A model generated the notes under the pieces. That model searched no databases. It saw only the letters and a program-made list of their open reading frames with translations, and had not been told where the DNA came from. This document shows, one piece after another, positions 8,809 through 18,421 of a DNA stretch of 64,000 nt (position 1 is its first letter; every line of letters starts with the position of its first letter). Both the position numbers and the translations under genes were made by a program. The stretch lies in the NCBI GenBank assembly GCA_031826515.1, contig CP134536.1, positions 62,001 to 126,000 on the forward strand. The letters run 5' to 3'. The DNA comes from Flavobacteriaceae bacterium HL-DH10. Lineage in GTDB: Bacteria; Bacteroidota; Bacteroidia; Flavobacteriales; Flavobacteriaceae.

Positions 8809-10410
8809 ATGAAAAATATACAAAAAATAACAAAAAAGGTAAAATTACTTAGCTTTAGCTGTTTATTAGTGATTTTATCAGGATGCAGTCTAGAAGAGGA
8901 AGTATATTCTATATATACACCAGAAACCTTCTATTCAAATGAGACACAAGTTTTATCATCCCTATCTGGAATCTACCGAAACTTTGCTCGTACAACTGGT
9001 ATGGGTGTTGAATATAGATGTTTAGAACTTCCTGGAGATCAAGTAGTAGTACATGAAAAGATCCAAGGTTGGTGGGGAGGCGCCAATTTTGCAGAATTAA
9101 TGGAACATACTTGGACACCTAGCCATAGTTACATTGCTGGGGCTTGGGATTCTTATTTTAGAACCGTGGGACAAACTAATGCGCTTATAGCATCATTAGA
9201 GGGTTCTGCTTTATCAGAAGCTGAAATTGCTGGTCCACTTGCAGAATTACACTCTTTACGTGCTTATGCATACTTCTTCTTAATGGATTTATTTGGAAAT
9301 GTTCCTATTTTTACACTTCCAAAAGTAGATGCGTTAAACTTACCTGAACAAAATACTAGAGCTGAGGTTTTTGATTTTGTTACTTCAGAATTAATTGCAG
9401 CTGCAGCAGATTTACCTACTAAAGCAGAAGCAGGTAGTAGCTATTATGGTAGGTTTACTCAAGAAGCAGCCTATGGTTTACTTGCAACAGTTTACTTAAA
9501 TGCTGAAGTTTATACTGGCACGCCGCAATTTGATAAAGCTTATGATTATGCGCAACTAGTAATAGATTCAGGATCTTATCGTTTATTAGATAATTACTTT
9601 GATAATTTCACTTATAATAATGATAATAATGATGAGTTCATATTTGGTGCTGTTTACTCTCCGGACATCGCTGGTGGTGTTGGTCACCCTTTAGTACAAA
9701 AAGTACTTCCTGGAATTCAAGGTGGTTTATTCGGTTTACCATATACACCTCAAAACGGTTTCGGAACAAGACCTTCTGTTCTTGCTTTATATGAAGATGG
9801 TGATGATAGAAAAAATCTAATAATCCCTTATGGTAATTTAATTGATCCTAGAAACGGTGAAACTGTTATGGTAGAGCGTATTGTTCCTGATAACAATTCT
9901 AAATTATACGATCCAGAAGTTTCAACAGAAGGACCAGTGCCTTATGAAATTATTCCAGCTACAGGAATCCGATTACAACCAATGAATGCTGGTTTAAAAT
10001 GGGTTAAATGGGGATTAGATCCTAATACTAATGGAGGTAATGCAGGTAATGATATTGCTTTCCTTAGATATGCAGATATATTGTTAATAAAGGCTGAAGC
10101 ATTGGCTAGAGGTGCTAAAGGAGGTACTTTGGAACAGGCTAGAACAATTGTTAACGTAGTAAGATCTAGAAGTTATGGAAGTAATGTGGGTGATTTAGCT
10201 ACTTTAACTTTAGATGATATTTTAGACGAAAGAGGTAGAGAATTAGCCTTTGAAATGCAAAGAAGAAGAGATTTAATTCGTTTTGGTAAATTTGGAGATG
10301 CATGGGAATTTAAATCCGCATCAGATTCTTATAGAACATTGTTTCCAATACCAAAAACAGCACGTGAGGCTAATCCTAAATTAAAACAAAACCCTGAATA
10401 CCCACAATAA
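8809..10410 (+). CDS. SusD/RagB-like surface glycan-binding lipoprotein (second pair)
   Basis: Outer-membrane lipoprotein partner of the preceding SusC. Two starts are possible, 8785 and 8809. The later ATG gives a compact signal (MKNIQKITKK, hydrophobic core, lipobox ILSGC) and is preferred, though the earlier one would also work. The body is alpha-helical SusD type, with HSLRAYAYFFLMDLFGNVP near the N-terminal third. The C-terminal signature DERGRELAFEMQRRRDLIRFG is followed by LFPIPKTARE and QNPEYP. The length of 533 residues is typical. A terminator hairpin follows immediately, and beyond it the promoter of the enzyme operon. Confidence 0.94.
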   Translation: MKNIQKITKKVKLLSFSCLLVILSGCSLEEEVYSIYTPETFYSNETQVLSSLSGIYRNFARTTGMGVEYRCLELPGDQVVVHEKIQGWWGGANFAELMEHTWTPSHSYIAGAWDSYFRTVGQTNALIASLEGSALSEAEIAGPLAELHSLRAYAYFFLMDLFGNVPIFTLPKVDALNLPEQNTRAEVFDFVTSELIAAAADLPTKAEAGSSYYGRFTQEAAYGLLATVYLNAEVYTGTPQFDKAYDYAQLVIDSGSYRLLDNYFDNFTYNNDNNDEFIFGAVYSPDIAGGVGHPLVQKVLPGIQGGLFGLPYTPQNGFGTRPSVLALYEDGDDRKNLIIPYGNLIDPRNGETVMVERIVPDNNSKLYDPEVSTEGPVPYEIIPATGIRLQPMNAGLKWVKWGLDPNTNGGNAGNDIAFLRYADILLIKAEALARGAKGGTLEQARTIVNVVRSRSYGSNVGDLATLTLDDILDERGRELAFEMQRRRDLIRFGKFGDAWEFKSASDSYRTLFPIPKTAREANPKLKQNPEYPQ

Positions 10411-10427
10411 TATTTTTTTAAGTTTAA

Positions 10428-10463
10428 AAAAAGCGTTATGATAAACTTATCATAGCGCTTTTT
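10428..10463 (+). terminator. Rho-independent terminator after second susCD pair
   Basis: Stem of 17 bp (10428-10444 and 10447-10463, AAAAAGCG and CGCTTTTT outer parts, one G-T wobble), ending in a T run. It resembles the first susCD terminator. It separates the transporter genes from the GH31 operon, which has its own promoter 26 bp further on. Confidence 0.85.
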
Positions 10464-10488
10464 GCTTTTTAAACAAAAATACAGTATA

Positions 10489-10526
10489 GCACAGGATGCT
10501 TTTAAAATAGTAAACAAATATCTTTG
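10489..10526 (+). promoter_or_regulatory. PUL promoter 3: CAGGAT motif plus -7 box, upstream of the GH31 operon
   Basis: GCACAGGATGC (CAGGAT at 10492-10497) lies 27 nt before TATCTTTG at 10519-10526, a perfect TAnnTTTG. The spacer sequence is unrelated to that of the susC promoters, so shared ancestry does not explain the conserved motif and spacing. Transcription should begin near 10533. Confidence 0.72.
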
Positions 10527-10553
10527 AATTTAAACATTATTATTTTTTCTCAT

Positions 10554-12980
10554 ATGAAGTATATTTTTTTGATTATTACCTCCTTTATGATGCTTTTAAT
10601 AACCATAAAAACTAATGCTCAAAAACATATAGGTAATTATGAGAATCTTATTTCTGAAAAAGAAAACATAATAAAACTACAGACAGAAAATGGATTGGTA
10701 ATCATAGAACTTTGTACACCATCAATTATTAGATTTAGAACGAGCTGGGATAACACCTTTGAAGCTAACGAACCATGGATGGTTTCTAATTATAATTGGG
10801 AGGTTGTAAACTACAAATTAGAAGAGACTGAGTCTGTTCTTAACATTACTACTGCCCTACTTCAATTAAAAATTCAAAAACACCCTTTTAGAATTCAACT
10901 TTTCGATAAAAAAGGGAATTTATTATCATCAGAAACAAATAACAGTTTAGGCTCGTTTCAAGAGAACAAAACCATTAGTTCTATAAAACAACTACAACCA
11001 GATGAACATTTCTTTGGTTTTGGTGAGCGCATGGATTTCTTAGACAGGCGAGGAAAAAAAGTAAGATTAGATGTTGGTAGAGGCATTGGAAGACCTCATA
11101 TTACTGGAGCATATAATGTGCTCAAAGCAAATTATTGTCCAGTACCGTTTTTTATGAGTACAAAAGGATACGGCATTTTTTTTCATAATGCACATCCAAC
11201 TACTTGGGATATGGGCTTAACCAACTCAAATAATTACAGCTTTAGTGCTGAAGGAGGCGAACTCGATTATTATTTTATTTACGGACCAACGTTTACTAAT
11301 ATTTTAGATGGATATACTTCTATAACAGGAAAATCACCATTACTACCAAAGTTTGCTTTAGGACTTCAAGTTGGAACATATAGCGGAGGAACTTGGGGAC
11401 ATGAAGAAGAAACATCAACGGATTACGTAGTGGCTTTAGCCCAAAAATTTAGAGACTTTGAGATTCCACTGGATATTTTACATCTAGATTCAACATGGCG
11501 TATTTTTGGTGAAAATGGAGGAAAAGGAGCTACAACCTTCGAGTGGAGAGAAACCTTTAAAAACCCAGAAAAAATGTTTTCAGATTTATACGATTTAAAT
11601 TTGAATATGGTAGGTGTGCATTTAAGACCAAGGTTTGATAATGGTAAAAAATTGCGGCTGCTAGATGCTGCAAGAAAAAAAGGATTTGTTTATCCTGAAG
11701 AAGATAACCCAGGTGAGTTTGTTAATTTTTTCGATCAGGAATCGGTAAACTGGTGGTGGGAAAATGGTGTTATGCGAGTAGCTGAACAAGGTGCTATGTT
11801 TTTAAAAACAGATGAAGGCAGCGCCTTTGGTAGAAAAGCAAACGAAAGCAATAAAACTGGTCCACAAGGCGAATCTATTAAAGCTTTACATAACCTATTT
11901 CCTATAGCTTATGCCAAAGCGCCCTATGAGAAATTTCAAGAGTTTAATAAAATACGAGGTATGAATCAAACTCGGGAAGGATATGCTGGTATCCAACGCT
12001 ATCCATATATTTTTGCTGGAGATTGGCCTAGTGAATGGCAATATTTTGAACCTGTTATTAAAGCTGGATTAAATATTGGTCTTTCTGGTGTTGGCAATTG
12101 GTCTCATTGTATGGGAGGTTTTGAGCATGTTGCCGATCCTGAATTATATATTCGATGGTGTCAATTTGGATTATTAAGTCCTATTGCGCATTTATTTGGA
12201 ATGGAACACCCTAACTATAAAGAGCCTTGGAATTATGGAGACGATGCGTTACGTATTTTTAAACAATACGATAAAATGCGTTATAGCCTAATCCCGTATT
12301 TATATAGCTATTTGTATGTAAATCATAAAAAAGGAACGCCATTAATGCGTGCTTTAGTATTGCATTATCAGGATGATGAAAACGTTTATAACATCACAAA
12401 CCAATACATGTTAGGTGAAAGTTTAATGATTTGTCCGGTGACTGAAAAAGGAGCACAAACTCGGGTGGTCTATTTACCAAAAGGACTTTGGACAGATTAC
12501 TGGACAGGAAAAACCTTTGAAGGTAAAAAGCACTACAATGTGTTATGCCCAATTGATAAACTTCCAATTTTTATAAAAGAAGGCGCTATTATTCCAACTC
12601 AAGAAACTTTAAATTATATAGGCGAAAAAGAAATTAAAAAATTAATTTTAGATGTGTATCCTAATGCTTCAAACACATTCACTTTATACAATGATGATGG
12701 TAAAAGTTTAGCATATCAAAATGGTTATTTTAACACCACAGATATCGCAACTCAAGTTTCAGAAAACAACATTATATTAAATATTAATGCTGCCAAAGGA
12801 GAATTTAAGGGTAACGAAATAACCTATACCATAAAATTTCATTTAGATAAAAAACCTACTTCTGTTCTTGTAAATAATAAAACCTATTTGATGAAAGACA
12901 ACCAGTTTCAGGATGGCGTGTTAACAATCTCCCCAAAAACAACTAATAACGATAAAATCACAATCTATATTAATAAATAA
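10554..12980 (+). CDS. GH31 family alpha-glycosidase (alpha-xylosidase/glucosidase/galactosidase group)
   Basis: GH31 enzymes are retaining alpha-glycosidases with a (beta/alpha)8 barrel. The start is the ATG at 10554. An in-frame TTG at 10524 lies inside the -7 box and cannot be used. The 808-residue product has a signal peptide ending near TNAQ. An N-terminal beta-sandwich domain includes FFGFGERMDFLDRRG. The barrel carries the nucleophile in FLKTDEG (D about 420) and the acid/base in IFAGDWPSEW (D about 490). A C-terminal beta-domain follows. The nucleophile motif KTDEGS differs from the common KTDFGE or WxDMNE forms, so specificity is open. It is first in an operon that continues to the rhamnose mutarotase. 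Periplasmic location is inferred. Confidence 0.9.
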   Translation: MKYIFLIITSFMMLLITIKTNAQKHIGNYENLISEKENIIKLQTENGLVIIELCTPSIIRFRTSWDNTFEANEPWMVSNYNWEVVNYKLEETESVLNITTALLQLKIQKHPFRIQLFDKKGNLLSSETNNSLGSFQENKTISSIKQLQPDEHFFGFGERMDFLDRRGKKVRLDVGRGIGRPHITGAYNVLKANYCPVPFFMSTKGYGIFFHNAHPTTWDMGLTNSNNYSFSAEGGELDYYFIYGPTFTNILDGYTSITGKSPLLPKFALGLQVGTYSGGTWGHEEETSTDYVVALAQKFRDFEIPLDILHLDSTWRIFGENGGKGATTFEWRETFKNPEKMFSDLYDLNLNMVGVHLRPRFDNGKKLRLLDAARKKGFVYPEEDNPGEFVNFFDQESVNWWWENGVMRVAEQGAMFLKTDEGSAFGRKANESNKTGPQGESIKALHNLFPIAYAKAPYEKFQEFNKIRGMNQTREGYAGIQRYPYIFAGDWPSEWQYFEPVIKAGLNIGLSGVGNWSHCMGGFEHVADPELYIRWCQFGLLSPIAHLFGMEHPNYKEPWNYGDDALRIFKQYDKMRYSLIPYLYSYLYVNHKKGTPLMRALVLHYQDDENVYNITNQYMLGESLMICPVTEKGAQTRVVYLPKGLWTDYWTGKTFEGKKHYNVLCPIDKLPIFIKEGAIIPTQETLNYIGEKEIKKLILDVYPNASNTFTLYNDDGKSLAYQNGYFNTTDIATQVSENNIILNINAAKGEFKGNEITYTIKFHLDKKPTSVLVNNKTYLMKDNQFQDGVLTISPKTTNNDKITIYINK

Positions 12981-13025
12981 ATTGTTTTTTAGCTAATACT
13001 AAATAAACCATTATAAGTTTTTGTT

Positions 13026-13299
13026 ATGATTACTAAACCAAAAATATTTGCAGTCATTTTGCTTTTCATATGCTTAATATCAAAAGCTCAAGAAATAGAA
13101 AGTATAGAAACTAGAAATTTTCAAGTTTTTCAATTCCCTTCAAATATGATTCCTAGAATAGACGGTGATACTAAAGATTGGGAAATAGTACCAGAAAATT
13201 ATTCTAAAAGATGCAGGGAAATATGTTGTAGTACTAGAAATATAAGGACCAAAAGGAACATCTAAATTGTCAAAAGTTTGGAATGTAGCAGTAAAATAA
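13026..13299 (+). pseudogene. Remnant of an exported CBM9-like protein: both ends kept, core deleted
   Basis: The first 60 codons read as a signal peptide (MITKPKIFAVILLF, ending SKAQ) followed by FQFPSNMIPRIDGDTKDWE and VPENY. I recognise this as the usual opening of CBM9/DOMON-like exported proteins in Bacteroidota PULs. Around 13195-13210 the frame shifts by +1 into a coherent C-terminal tail, DAGKYVVVLEI, stop, GPKGTSKLSKVWNVAVK, stop at 13297-13299. The tail has an in-frame TAA at 13243. A gene of several hundred codons appears to have lost its middle, then gained a nonsense change. It sits in line with the operon (45 bp after GH31, 29 bp before the DUF4861 gene). The family name of the lost protein is inferred from about 20 residues. 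Confidence 0.75.
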
Positions 13300-13328
13300 T
13301 TTAATTATACAACTAATATAAATAACAC

Positions 13329-14606
13329 ATGAAAAGAAACATTATCTCATTAATAGTTATTGCGCTATGCTTTTTTGCTTGTAAAAAAGAACATTTAACA
13401 GAAATTATACTATCCAATAATTCTGATTTTGATTTAACGGATAAACCCATTTCTATAAAAAGAGACCGCTTATCTACAGACAGTATTAATAATTATCCTT
13501 TACTAATTAATGTTTTAGATACTATACCGTCTCAACTTAATGATTTAGATGAAGATGGTAATTGGGATGAACTATTTTTTGTTGCCAATTTTTCGGCTCA
13601 AGAGGAAAAAAAATTAACACTTAAATGGGTTAATAAAAAACCTAATTATGTAGTTAGAACAAGTGCCCGGTTTGGCAAAAGAAACTCTTCAACCACACCT
13701 GTACAACCAAAAACTTCTGAAACAATGTTAGCTAACGAATTACCAAAAAGTTTAGGCTATCAACAATATCAAACAGATGGTCCTTCTTGGGAAAATGACA
13801 AAGTTGGTTTTAGGCATTATCTAGATGGGAGAAACGCAAAAGACCTCTTTGGAAAAAAAGTATCAACGATGTCTCCAGAACACGTTGGTATTAATGCAGA
13901 AGGTGCTGTAGAAGACAATTACCATGTTATGGGAAATTGGGGTAGAGATATTTTAGCAGTAGGAAATTCAATTGGTATTGGTGGATATGCATTAGCCACA
14001 GAAACAGAATTAATGAGACTTGGTGTTACTGTAGACGATTCTATAAACAACATTGAAAAAACGACATTTAAAATTCTTGTAGAAGGTCCGATAAAATCTA
14101 TTTTAAACTATAACTATGAAAATTGGAAACCCAACGGAGAGAATAGAAATTATTCTGTAGAAGAATACACTACAATTTTCCCTGGTATATATGGATATAA
14201 AAATACGGTATCTATTTCTGGTATTCAGGGTGATGAAAATCTAGTAGTTGGTCTGGTAAATATCAATAATGACAAACCACTATCTATAATTGATGAAAAT
14301 GAAAATTACATCGTACTTTACACACATGATAAGCAAACCTATGATAAAAAGTGGTGGTTAGGAATGGCATTAATTGTTCCTAAAGAATTATATCTTGGTT
14401 ATACTGAAGCCCCAAAAACAGGACCACTTTCCAATACTTATTTAGCAAAACTTAAAGTTGAAAACAAACAACCTGTAAGTTATTATGCTATTGCGGGTTG
14501 GGAACTTAGTGACACACGTTTTATTGATGAAGCCTATTTTATAAATTATTTAAAAAAACTAACCAATCAACTTTCTGTAGAAGTAGACATGATAATAACT
14601 AACTAA
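13329..14606 (+). CDS. DUF4861 family lipoprotein
   Basis: A 425-residue lipoprotein with lipobox FFACK. The sequence matches DUF4861 as I know it, with elements such as DGPSWENDKVGFRHYLDGRN, YHVMGNWGRDILAVGNS, GIGGYAL, EEYTTIFPG and a final SYYAIAGWELS. Members are common in pectin, ulvan and alginate PULs of Bacteroidota. Their biochemical role is not well established to my knowledge. Here it is directly upstream of GH105 (12 bp gap), an arrangement consistent with processing unsaturated uronides. Any catalytic role is inference. Confidence 0.85.
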   Translation: MKRNIISLIVIALCFFACKKEHLTEIILSNNSDFDLTDKPISIKRDRLSTDSINNYPLLINVLDTIPSQLNDLDEDGNWDELFFVANFSAQEEKKLTLKWVNKKPNYVVRTSARFGKRNSSTTPVQPKTSETMLANELPKSLGYQQYQTDGPSWENDKVGFRHYLDGRNAKDLFGKKVSTMSPEHVGINAEGAVEDNYHVMGNWGRDILAVGNSIGIGGYALATETELMRLGVTVDDSINNIEKTTFKILVEGPIKSILNYNYENWKPNGENRNYSVEEYTTIFPGIYGYKNTVSISGIQGDENLVVGLVNINNDKPLSIIDENENYIVLYTHDKQTYDKKWWLGMALIVPKELYLGYTEAPKTGPLSNTYLAKLKVENKQPVSYYAIAGWELSDTRFIDEAYFINYLKKLTNQLSVEVDMIITN

Positions 14607-14618
14607 AAACTAAAAAAA

Positions 14619-16010
14619 ATGAATCTAAAAAAATTTTCAAATAACATAATACAAAAAAAGAGTCTAATATTTTTATTAGCAATATGTTTTGTTTCCTGTA
14701 CAACGTCAGTAAAAAAAGAAGAACATGAGCCTCAAAATGACACGACTGCTCCATTACATGCCCTGCAACCAGATTACCCAACACCATATGGTGTTAAATC
14801 TGCTACAGATATTAAAACAACTTTAGATAGAGTATATTCATTTTTAGAAACAAATACGGCTTCTAAACTTATAGATAGTAAAACAAATAAGGAAATAACT
14901 AATATAGAAAACCTTAGTGAAACTACTATTTTTGAGACAGGTGCTTTTAGACTTACTAGTTATGAATGGGGTGTTACCTACGCAGGAATGTTAGCTGTAG
15001 CAGAGGCTACAGGAGATAAAAAATATGCTGATTATACAAATAAAAGATTACAAATTTTTTCGGATATAGCTCCTTTTTACACAAAACAACTAGCAAATAA
15101 CCCCGAGTTTTCGTCTCCAATAAAACAATCTCTAAAGCCTCATGCTTTAGATGATGCAGGTGCTATTTGTGCGGCAATGATAAAAGCAAAAAGAAATGGT
15201 CTTGATGCTGAATTACAACCATTAATTAATAATTTTATAGACTATATTAGTAATAAACAATTTCGTTTACCTGATGGAACCTTAGCAAGAAATAGACCGC
15301 AACCAAATACATTATGGTTAGACGATTTATTTATGGGAGTTCCAGCACTTGCTCAAATGGGAAAACTAACAGGAGATGTTAAATATTATGATGATGCCGT
15401 AAAACAAGTTCGTCAATTTTCAGAGCGTATGTTTAATTCAGAAAACGGATTATATATGCATGGTTGGGTACAAGCTATGGAAGAGCATCCTCAATTTCAT
15501 TGGGCACGAGCAAATGGTTGGGCAGTCATGACACTTGTAGAATTATTGGAAGTATTACCTAAAGAGCATGAAGGCTATAATGATGTATTAAAACAATTGC
15601 AAGCCCATATAAAAGGTCTCGTTAAATATCAAGATGGTACAGGCTTTTGGCATCAACTTATAGATAGAAATGACACCTACTTAGAAACGTCGGCAACAGC
15701 TATTTATACTTACGCAATTTCAAGAGCTATAAATAGAGGTTATATCGATAAAATGGTATATTCACCAATAGCATTATTAGCTTGGAATGCTGTTTCTACA
15801 AAGGTAAACACAAAAGGTCAAGTAGAAGGAACATGTGTTGGCACAGGTATGGGCTTCGACCCTGCTTTTTATTATTATAGACCTATTAATGTTTATGCTG
15901 CACATGGTTATGGCCCTGTATTATTAGCTGGTGCTGAAATTATATCTTTATTGAAGCATAACGAATTTGAAATAAATGACAGCTCACTTCAATTAAAAAT
16001 TAAAAATTAA
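14619..16010 (+). CDS. GH105 unsaturated rhamnogalacturonyl/glucuronyl hydrolase lipoprotein
   Basis: GH105 enzymes remove the delta-4,5-unsaturated uronic acid left at the non-reducing end by polysaccharide lyases. The 463-residue product has a lipoprotein signal with cysteine in CFVSC and then the (alpha/alpha)6 barrel. Probable active-site aspartates lie in HALDDAG (D178/D179) and LWLDDLFMG (D235/D236). HWARANGWAVMTLVELLE and GTCVGTGMGFD are further family landmarks. A lyase must supply its substrate. The only lyase seen in this locus is the broken PL9 gene, so the lyase must be elsewhere or come from other organisms. It is co-transcribed with a sulfatase. Confidence 0.92.
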   Translation: MNLKKFSNNIIQKKSLIFLLAICFVSCTTSVKKEEHEPQNDTTAPLHALQPDYPTPYGVKSATDIKTTLDRVYSFLETNTASKLIDSKTNKEITNIENLSETTIFETGAFRLTSYEWGVTYAGMLAVAEATGDKKYADYTNKRLQIFSDIAPFYTKQLANNPEFSSPIKQSLKPHALDDAGAICAAMIKAKRNGLDAELQPLINNFIDYISNKQFRLPDGTLARNRPQPNTLWLDDLFMGVPALAQMGKLTGDVKYYDDAVKQVRQFSERMFNSENGLYMHGWVQAMEEHPQFHWARANGWAVMTLVELLEVLPKEHEGYNDVLKQLQAHIKGLVKYQDGTGFWHQLIDRNDTYLETSATAIYTYAISRAINRGYIDKMVYSPIALLAWNAVSTKVNTKGQVEGTCVGTGMGFDPAFYYYRPINVYAAHGYGPVLLAGAEIISLLKHNEFEINDSSLQLKIKN

Positions 16011-16026
16011 AAATTATTTAATATTA

Positions 16027-17400
16027 ATGTTAATGTTAAAATCAATTAATTATCTTTTTCTTTTACCATGCTTATTGGTATTAAATTGTAACCAAAAGAC
16101 TGTACAAAAAACTAAAAAAAAGAATCCTAATATTCTAGTCATTATAGCAGATGATGCAGGCTGGAATGATGTAGGTTATAATGATTCGGAAATTAATACT
16201 CCTAATATCGATTGGTTAGCTAATAATGGCATACAACTTAGTCGGTTTTATGCCAATCCTACATGCTCACCATCAAGAGTGTCTCTTTTAACTGGAATGC
16301 CAGCAAGCAGAATTGGTATCGTAGCACCTATTAGCGGAAAAAGCAAAAAAACACTTCCTGATTCTATTACCACATTACCTCAAGTATTAAAAAAGCATAA
16401 CTATGAGAATGCGTTATTCGGAAAATGGCATTTAGGATTGGATATTTCAAACGGACCAAATGCCTTTGGTTTTGATTATTCATACGGATTTCTTCATGGG
16501 CAAATAGATCAATATACGCATAGATATAAGAATGGCGATGCTAGCTGGTATAGGAATGACAAAATGATTGAAGAAGATGGTCATACTACCGATTTATTAA
16601 CCAAGGAAGCTATTGAATGGCTAACGAAGAAACGTGATACCACTAAAAACTTTTATGTACAATTGGCTCATAGCGCACCTCACTTCCCCTTACAAGAAGA
16701 AGATAAATGGAAAACACCTTATTTAGAAACTATAAAAGATAGTTCAAGAAGAGATTTTGCAGCCGCCATGTCACATATGGATCATAGTATTGGAAAGGTT
16801 TTAAAAACATTGAAAAAGCTAAACTTAGAGGATAATACTTTAGTGATTTTTATGAGTGATAATGGCGCTATGGAAAATTGGTTTCCAACGTATCAATATA
16901 ACGGCGCACATGGGCCAAATCCAGTATTAGGAAGTAATAAACCTTTACGAGATTGGAAATCATCCAACTATGAAGGCGCCATTCGCGTACCCGCAATTGT
17001 ATATTGGAAAAACCATTTAGACTCAGAAAAAAACTCAAATTACATGTCTGTTTCAGATGTTATGCCAACTATACTTTCACTAATTAATGCAGAAATACCT
17101 AAAGATGTTGAAGGCGTTAATTCATGGTCTTCAATTTTAAATCCTCAACAAGAAACAACACATGATATTTATGTTCGCGGACATAAACAAGAAAGTTTAA
17201 TACATAAACCTTGGAAAATTATTAGAACTCGTCATAAAGATAATTCTCCTGCAACATATCAACTTTATAATATAGATTTAGATCCTGAAGAAAAAGACAA
17301 TAAAATTGATGAAGAAACTTCCATTTTGGCAAAAATGAAAATATTACTCCAAGGTCAATTTATCAAAGATGATAAAACAGTAAATGTTGAATTAAAATAA
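16027..17400 (+). CDS. Family S1 (formylglycine-dependent) sulfatase lipoprotein
   Basis: Hydrolyses sulfate esters, here presumably from a glycan. The 457-residue product has lipobox LVLNC and an alkaline-phosphatase-like fold starting NILVIIADDAGW (metal ligands D42, D43). The modification motif is C80-S-P-S-R, in which the cysteine must be oxidised to formylglycine. GKWHLG and FMSDNGA supply other conserved active-site positions. No sulfatase-maturating enzyme is encoded in this window. The presence of one exported sulfatase between GH105 and GH43-like genes argues that the target glycan is sulfated, as in ulvan or other algal polysaccharides. The S1 subfamily cannot be assigned by eye. 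Confidence 0.93.
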   Translation: MLMLKSINYLFLLPCLLVLNCNQKTVQKTKKKNPNILVIIADDAGWNDVGYNDSEINTPNIDWLANNGIQLSRFYANPTCSPSRVSLLTGMPASRIGIVAPISGKSKKTLPDSITTLPQVLKKHNYENALFGKWHLGLDISNGPNAFGFDYSYGFLHGQIDQYTHRYKNGDASWYRNDKMIEEDGHTTDLLTKEAIEWLTKKRDTTKNFYVQLAHSAPHFPLQEEDKWKTPYLETIKDSSRRDFAAAMSHMDHSIGKVLKTLKKLNLEDNTLVIFMSDNGAMENWFPTYQYNGAHGPNPVLGSNKPLRDWKSSNYEGAIRVPAIVYWKNHLDSEKNSNYMSVSDVMPTILSLINAEIPKDVEGVNSWSSILNPQQETTHDIYVRGHKQESLIHKPWKIIRTRHKDNSPATYQLYNIDLDPEEKDNKIDEETSILAKMKILLQGQFIKDDKTVNVELK

Positions 17401-17413
17401 GCTTGATGATTGA

Positions 17414-18421
17414 ATGAAATTAAAATTCATCTATTTAATATTACTATTAATTTGCTTGTCTTGTAAAACAAATAATACTAATAACAAATATAAAATAGCA
17501 GATAAACCTTTGTTTCGAGACCCTATTTTTGATGGTGCTGCCGATCCTTCAATCATTTGGAACAAAAAGGAAAAGAAATGGTTTATGTTTTACACTAATA
17601 GACGTGCAAATGATAGCTCTGCAAGTGGTGTAGCATGGGTACATGGCACTAAAATAGGCATTGCAGAATCTAATGATGGTGCCCATTGGAAATATAAAGA
17701 AACTTGTAATATAAATTATGATATAAAAGAAGTCACGTATTGGGCTCCCGATGTATTAGAATATAATGGAATATATCATATGTATTTAACTATTGTTCCA
17801 GGTGTTTTTGAAGATTGGTACCACCCACGACATATAATTCACCTAACGAGTAAAAACCTTATTGATTGGGAGTTTCAATCTAAATTAAAATTAGCTTCAG
17901 AACGTTGTATAGATGCCGATGTATTCCGATTACCAAATGGTACATGGCGTATGTATTACAACAACGAGAATGATGGAAAATCAATTTATTATGCAGATAG
18001 TGAAGATTTATATCATTGGTTAGATAGCGGAAAAAAAGTAATAAAAGATCGAGGAGAAGGACCAAATATGTTTTACTGGAAAGGGAAAAACTGGATGGTT
18101 AATGATGCATGGAAAGGATTAGGTGTTTATTCTTCTCAAGATTTTATAAATTGGAAACGTCAAGAAAAAAATATTTTACAAATTCCAGGAACTGGAAAAG
18201 ACGATATGGTAAAAGGTGGTCATCCAGATGTTATTGTTCAAGGAGATAAAGCCTATGTGTTTTATTTTACACATCCCGGACGAACACCAAAAAATGCAGA
18301 AATAGACTCTTACGAAACAAGAAGAAGCACTATTCAAGTTGCCGAATTAGAATACGATAACGGAGATATTATTTGCAACAGAAATAAACCCGTATATATT
18401 AACTTAAAACCATCTGAGTAA
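17414..18421 (+). CDS. GH43-like five-bladed beta-propeller glycoside hydrolase lipoprotein
   Basis: A 335-residue lipoprotein (lipobox CLSC near residue 17) with the layout of clan GH-F propellers. The general base is in GAADPSIIW (D44), the modulating aspartate in ERCIDADVF (D167 or D169), and the general acid in DRGEGPNMFYW (E215). Other blade motifs include WFMFYTNRRA and VTYWAPDVLEYNGIYHMY. The usual GH43 activities are on alpha-L-arabinofuranosides, beta-xylosides or beta-galactosides, and the operon does not settle which. Its stop codon abuts the mutarotase ATG with no gap, so translation is probably coupled. Confidence 0.8.
   Translation: MKLKFIYLILLLICLSCKTNNTNNKYKIADKPLFRDPIFDGAADPSIIWNKKEKKWFMFYTNRRANDSSASGVAWVHGTKIGIAESNDGAHWKYKETCNINYDIKEVTYWAPDVLEYNGIYHMYLTIVPGVFEDWYHPRHIIHLTSKNLIDWEFQSKLKLASERCIDADVFRLPNGTWRMYYNNENDGKSIYYADSEDLYHWLDSGKKVIKDRGEGPNMFYWKGKNWMVNDAWKGLGVYSSQDFINWKRQEKNILQIPGTGKDDMVKGGHPDVIVQGDKAYVFYFTHPGRTPKNAEIDSYETRRSTIQVAELEYDNGDIICNRNKPVYINLKPSE

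Noticed and set aside
846-12914. Further CAGGAT words inside genes (for example near 846, 8879, 12370 and 12908)
   Set aside because: They lie in coding sequence, lack the preceding G at -3 or the -7 box at 27 nt, and are expected by chance.
16027-16050. Translation restart at the second or third ATG of the sulfatase gene
   Set aside because: Either start leaves the same lipoprotein signal, so the choice cannot be made and does not affect function.
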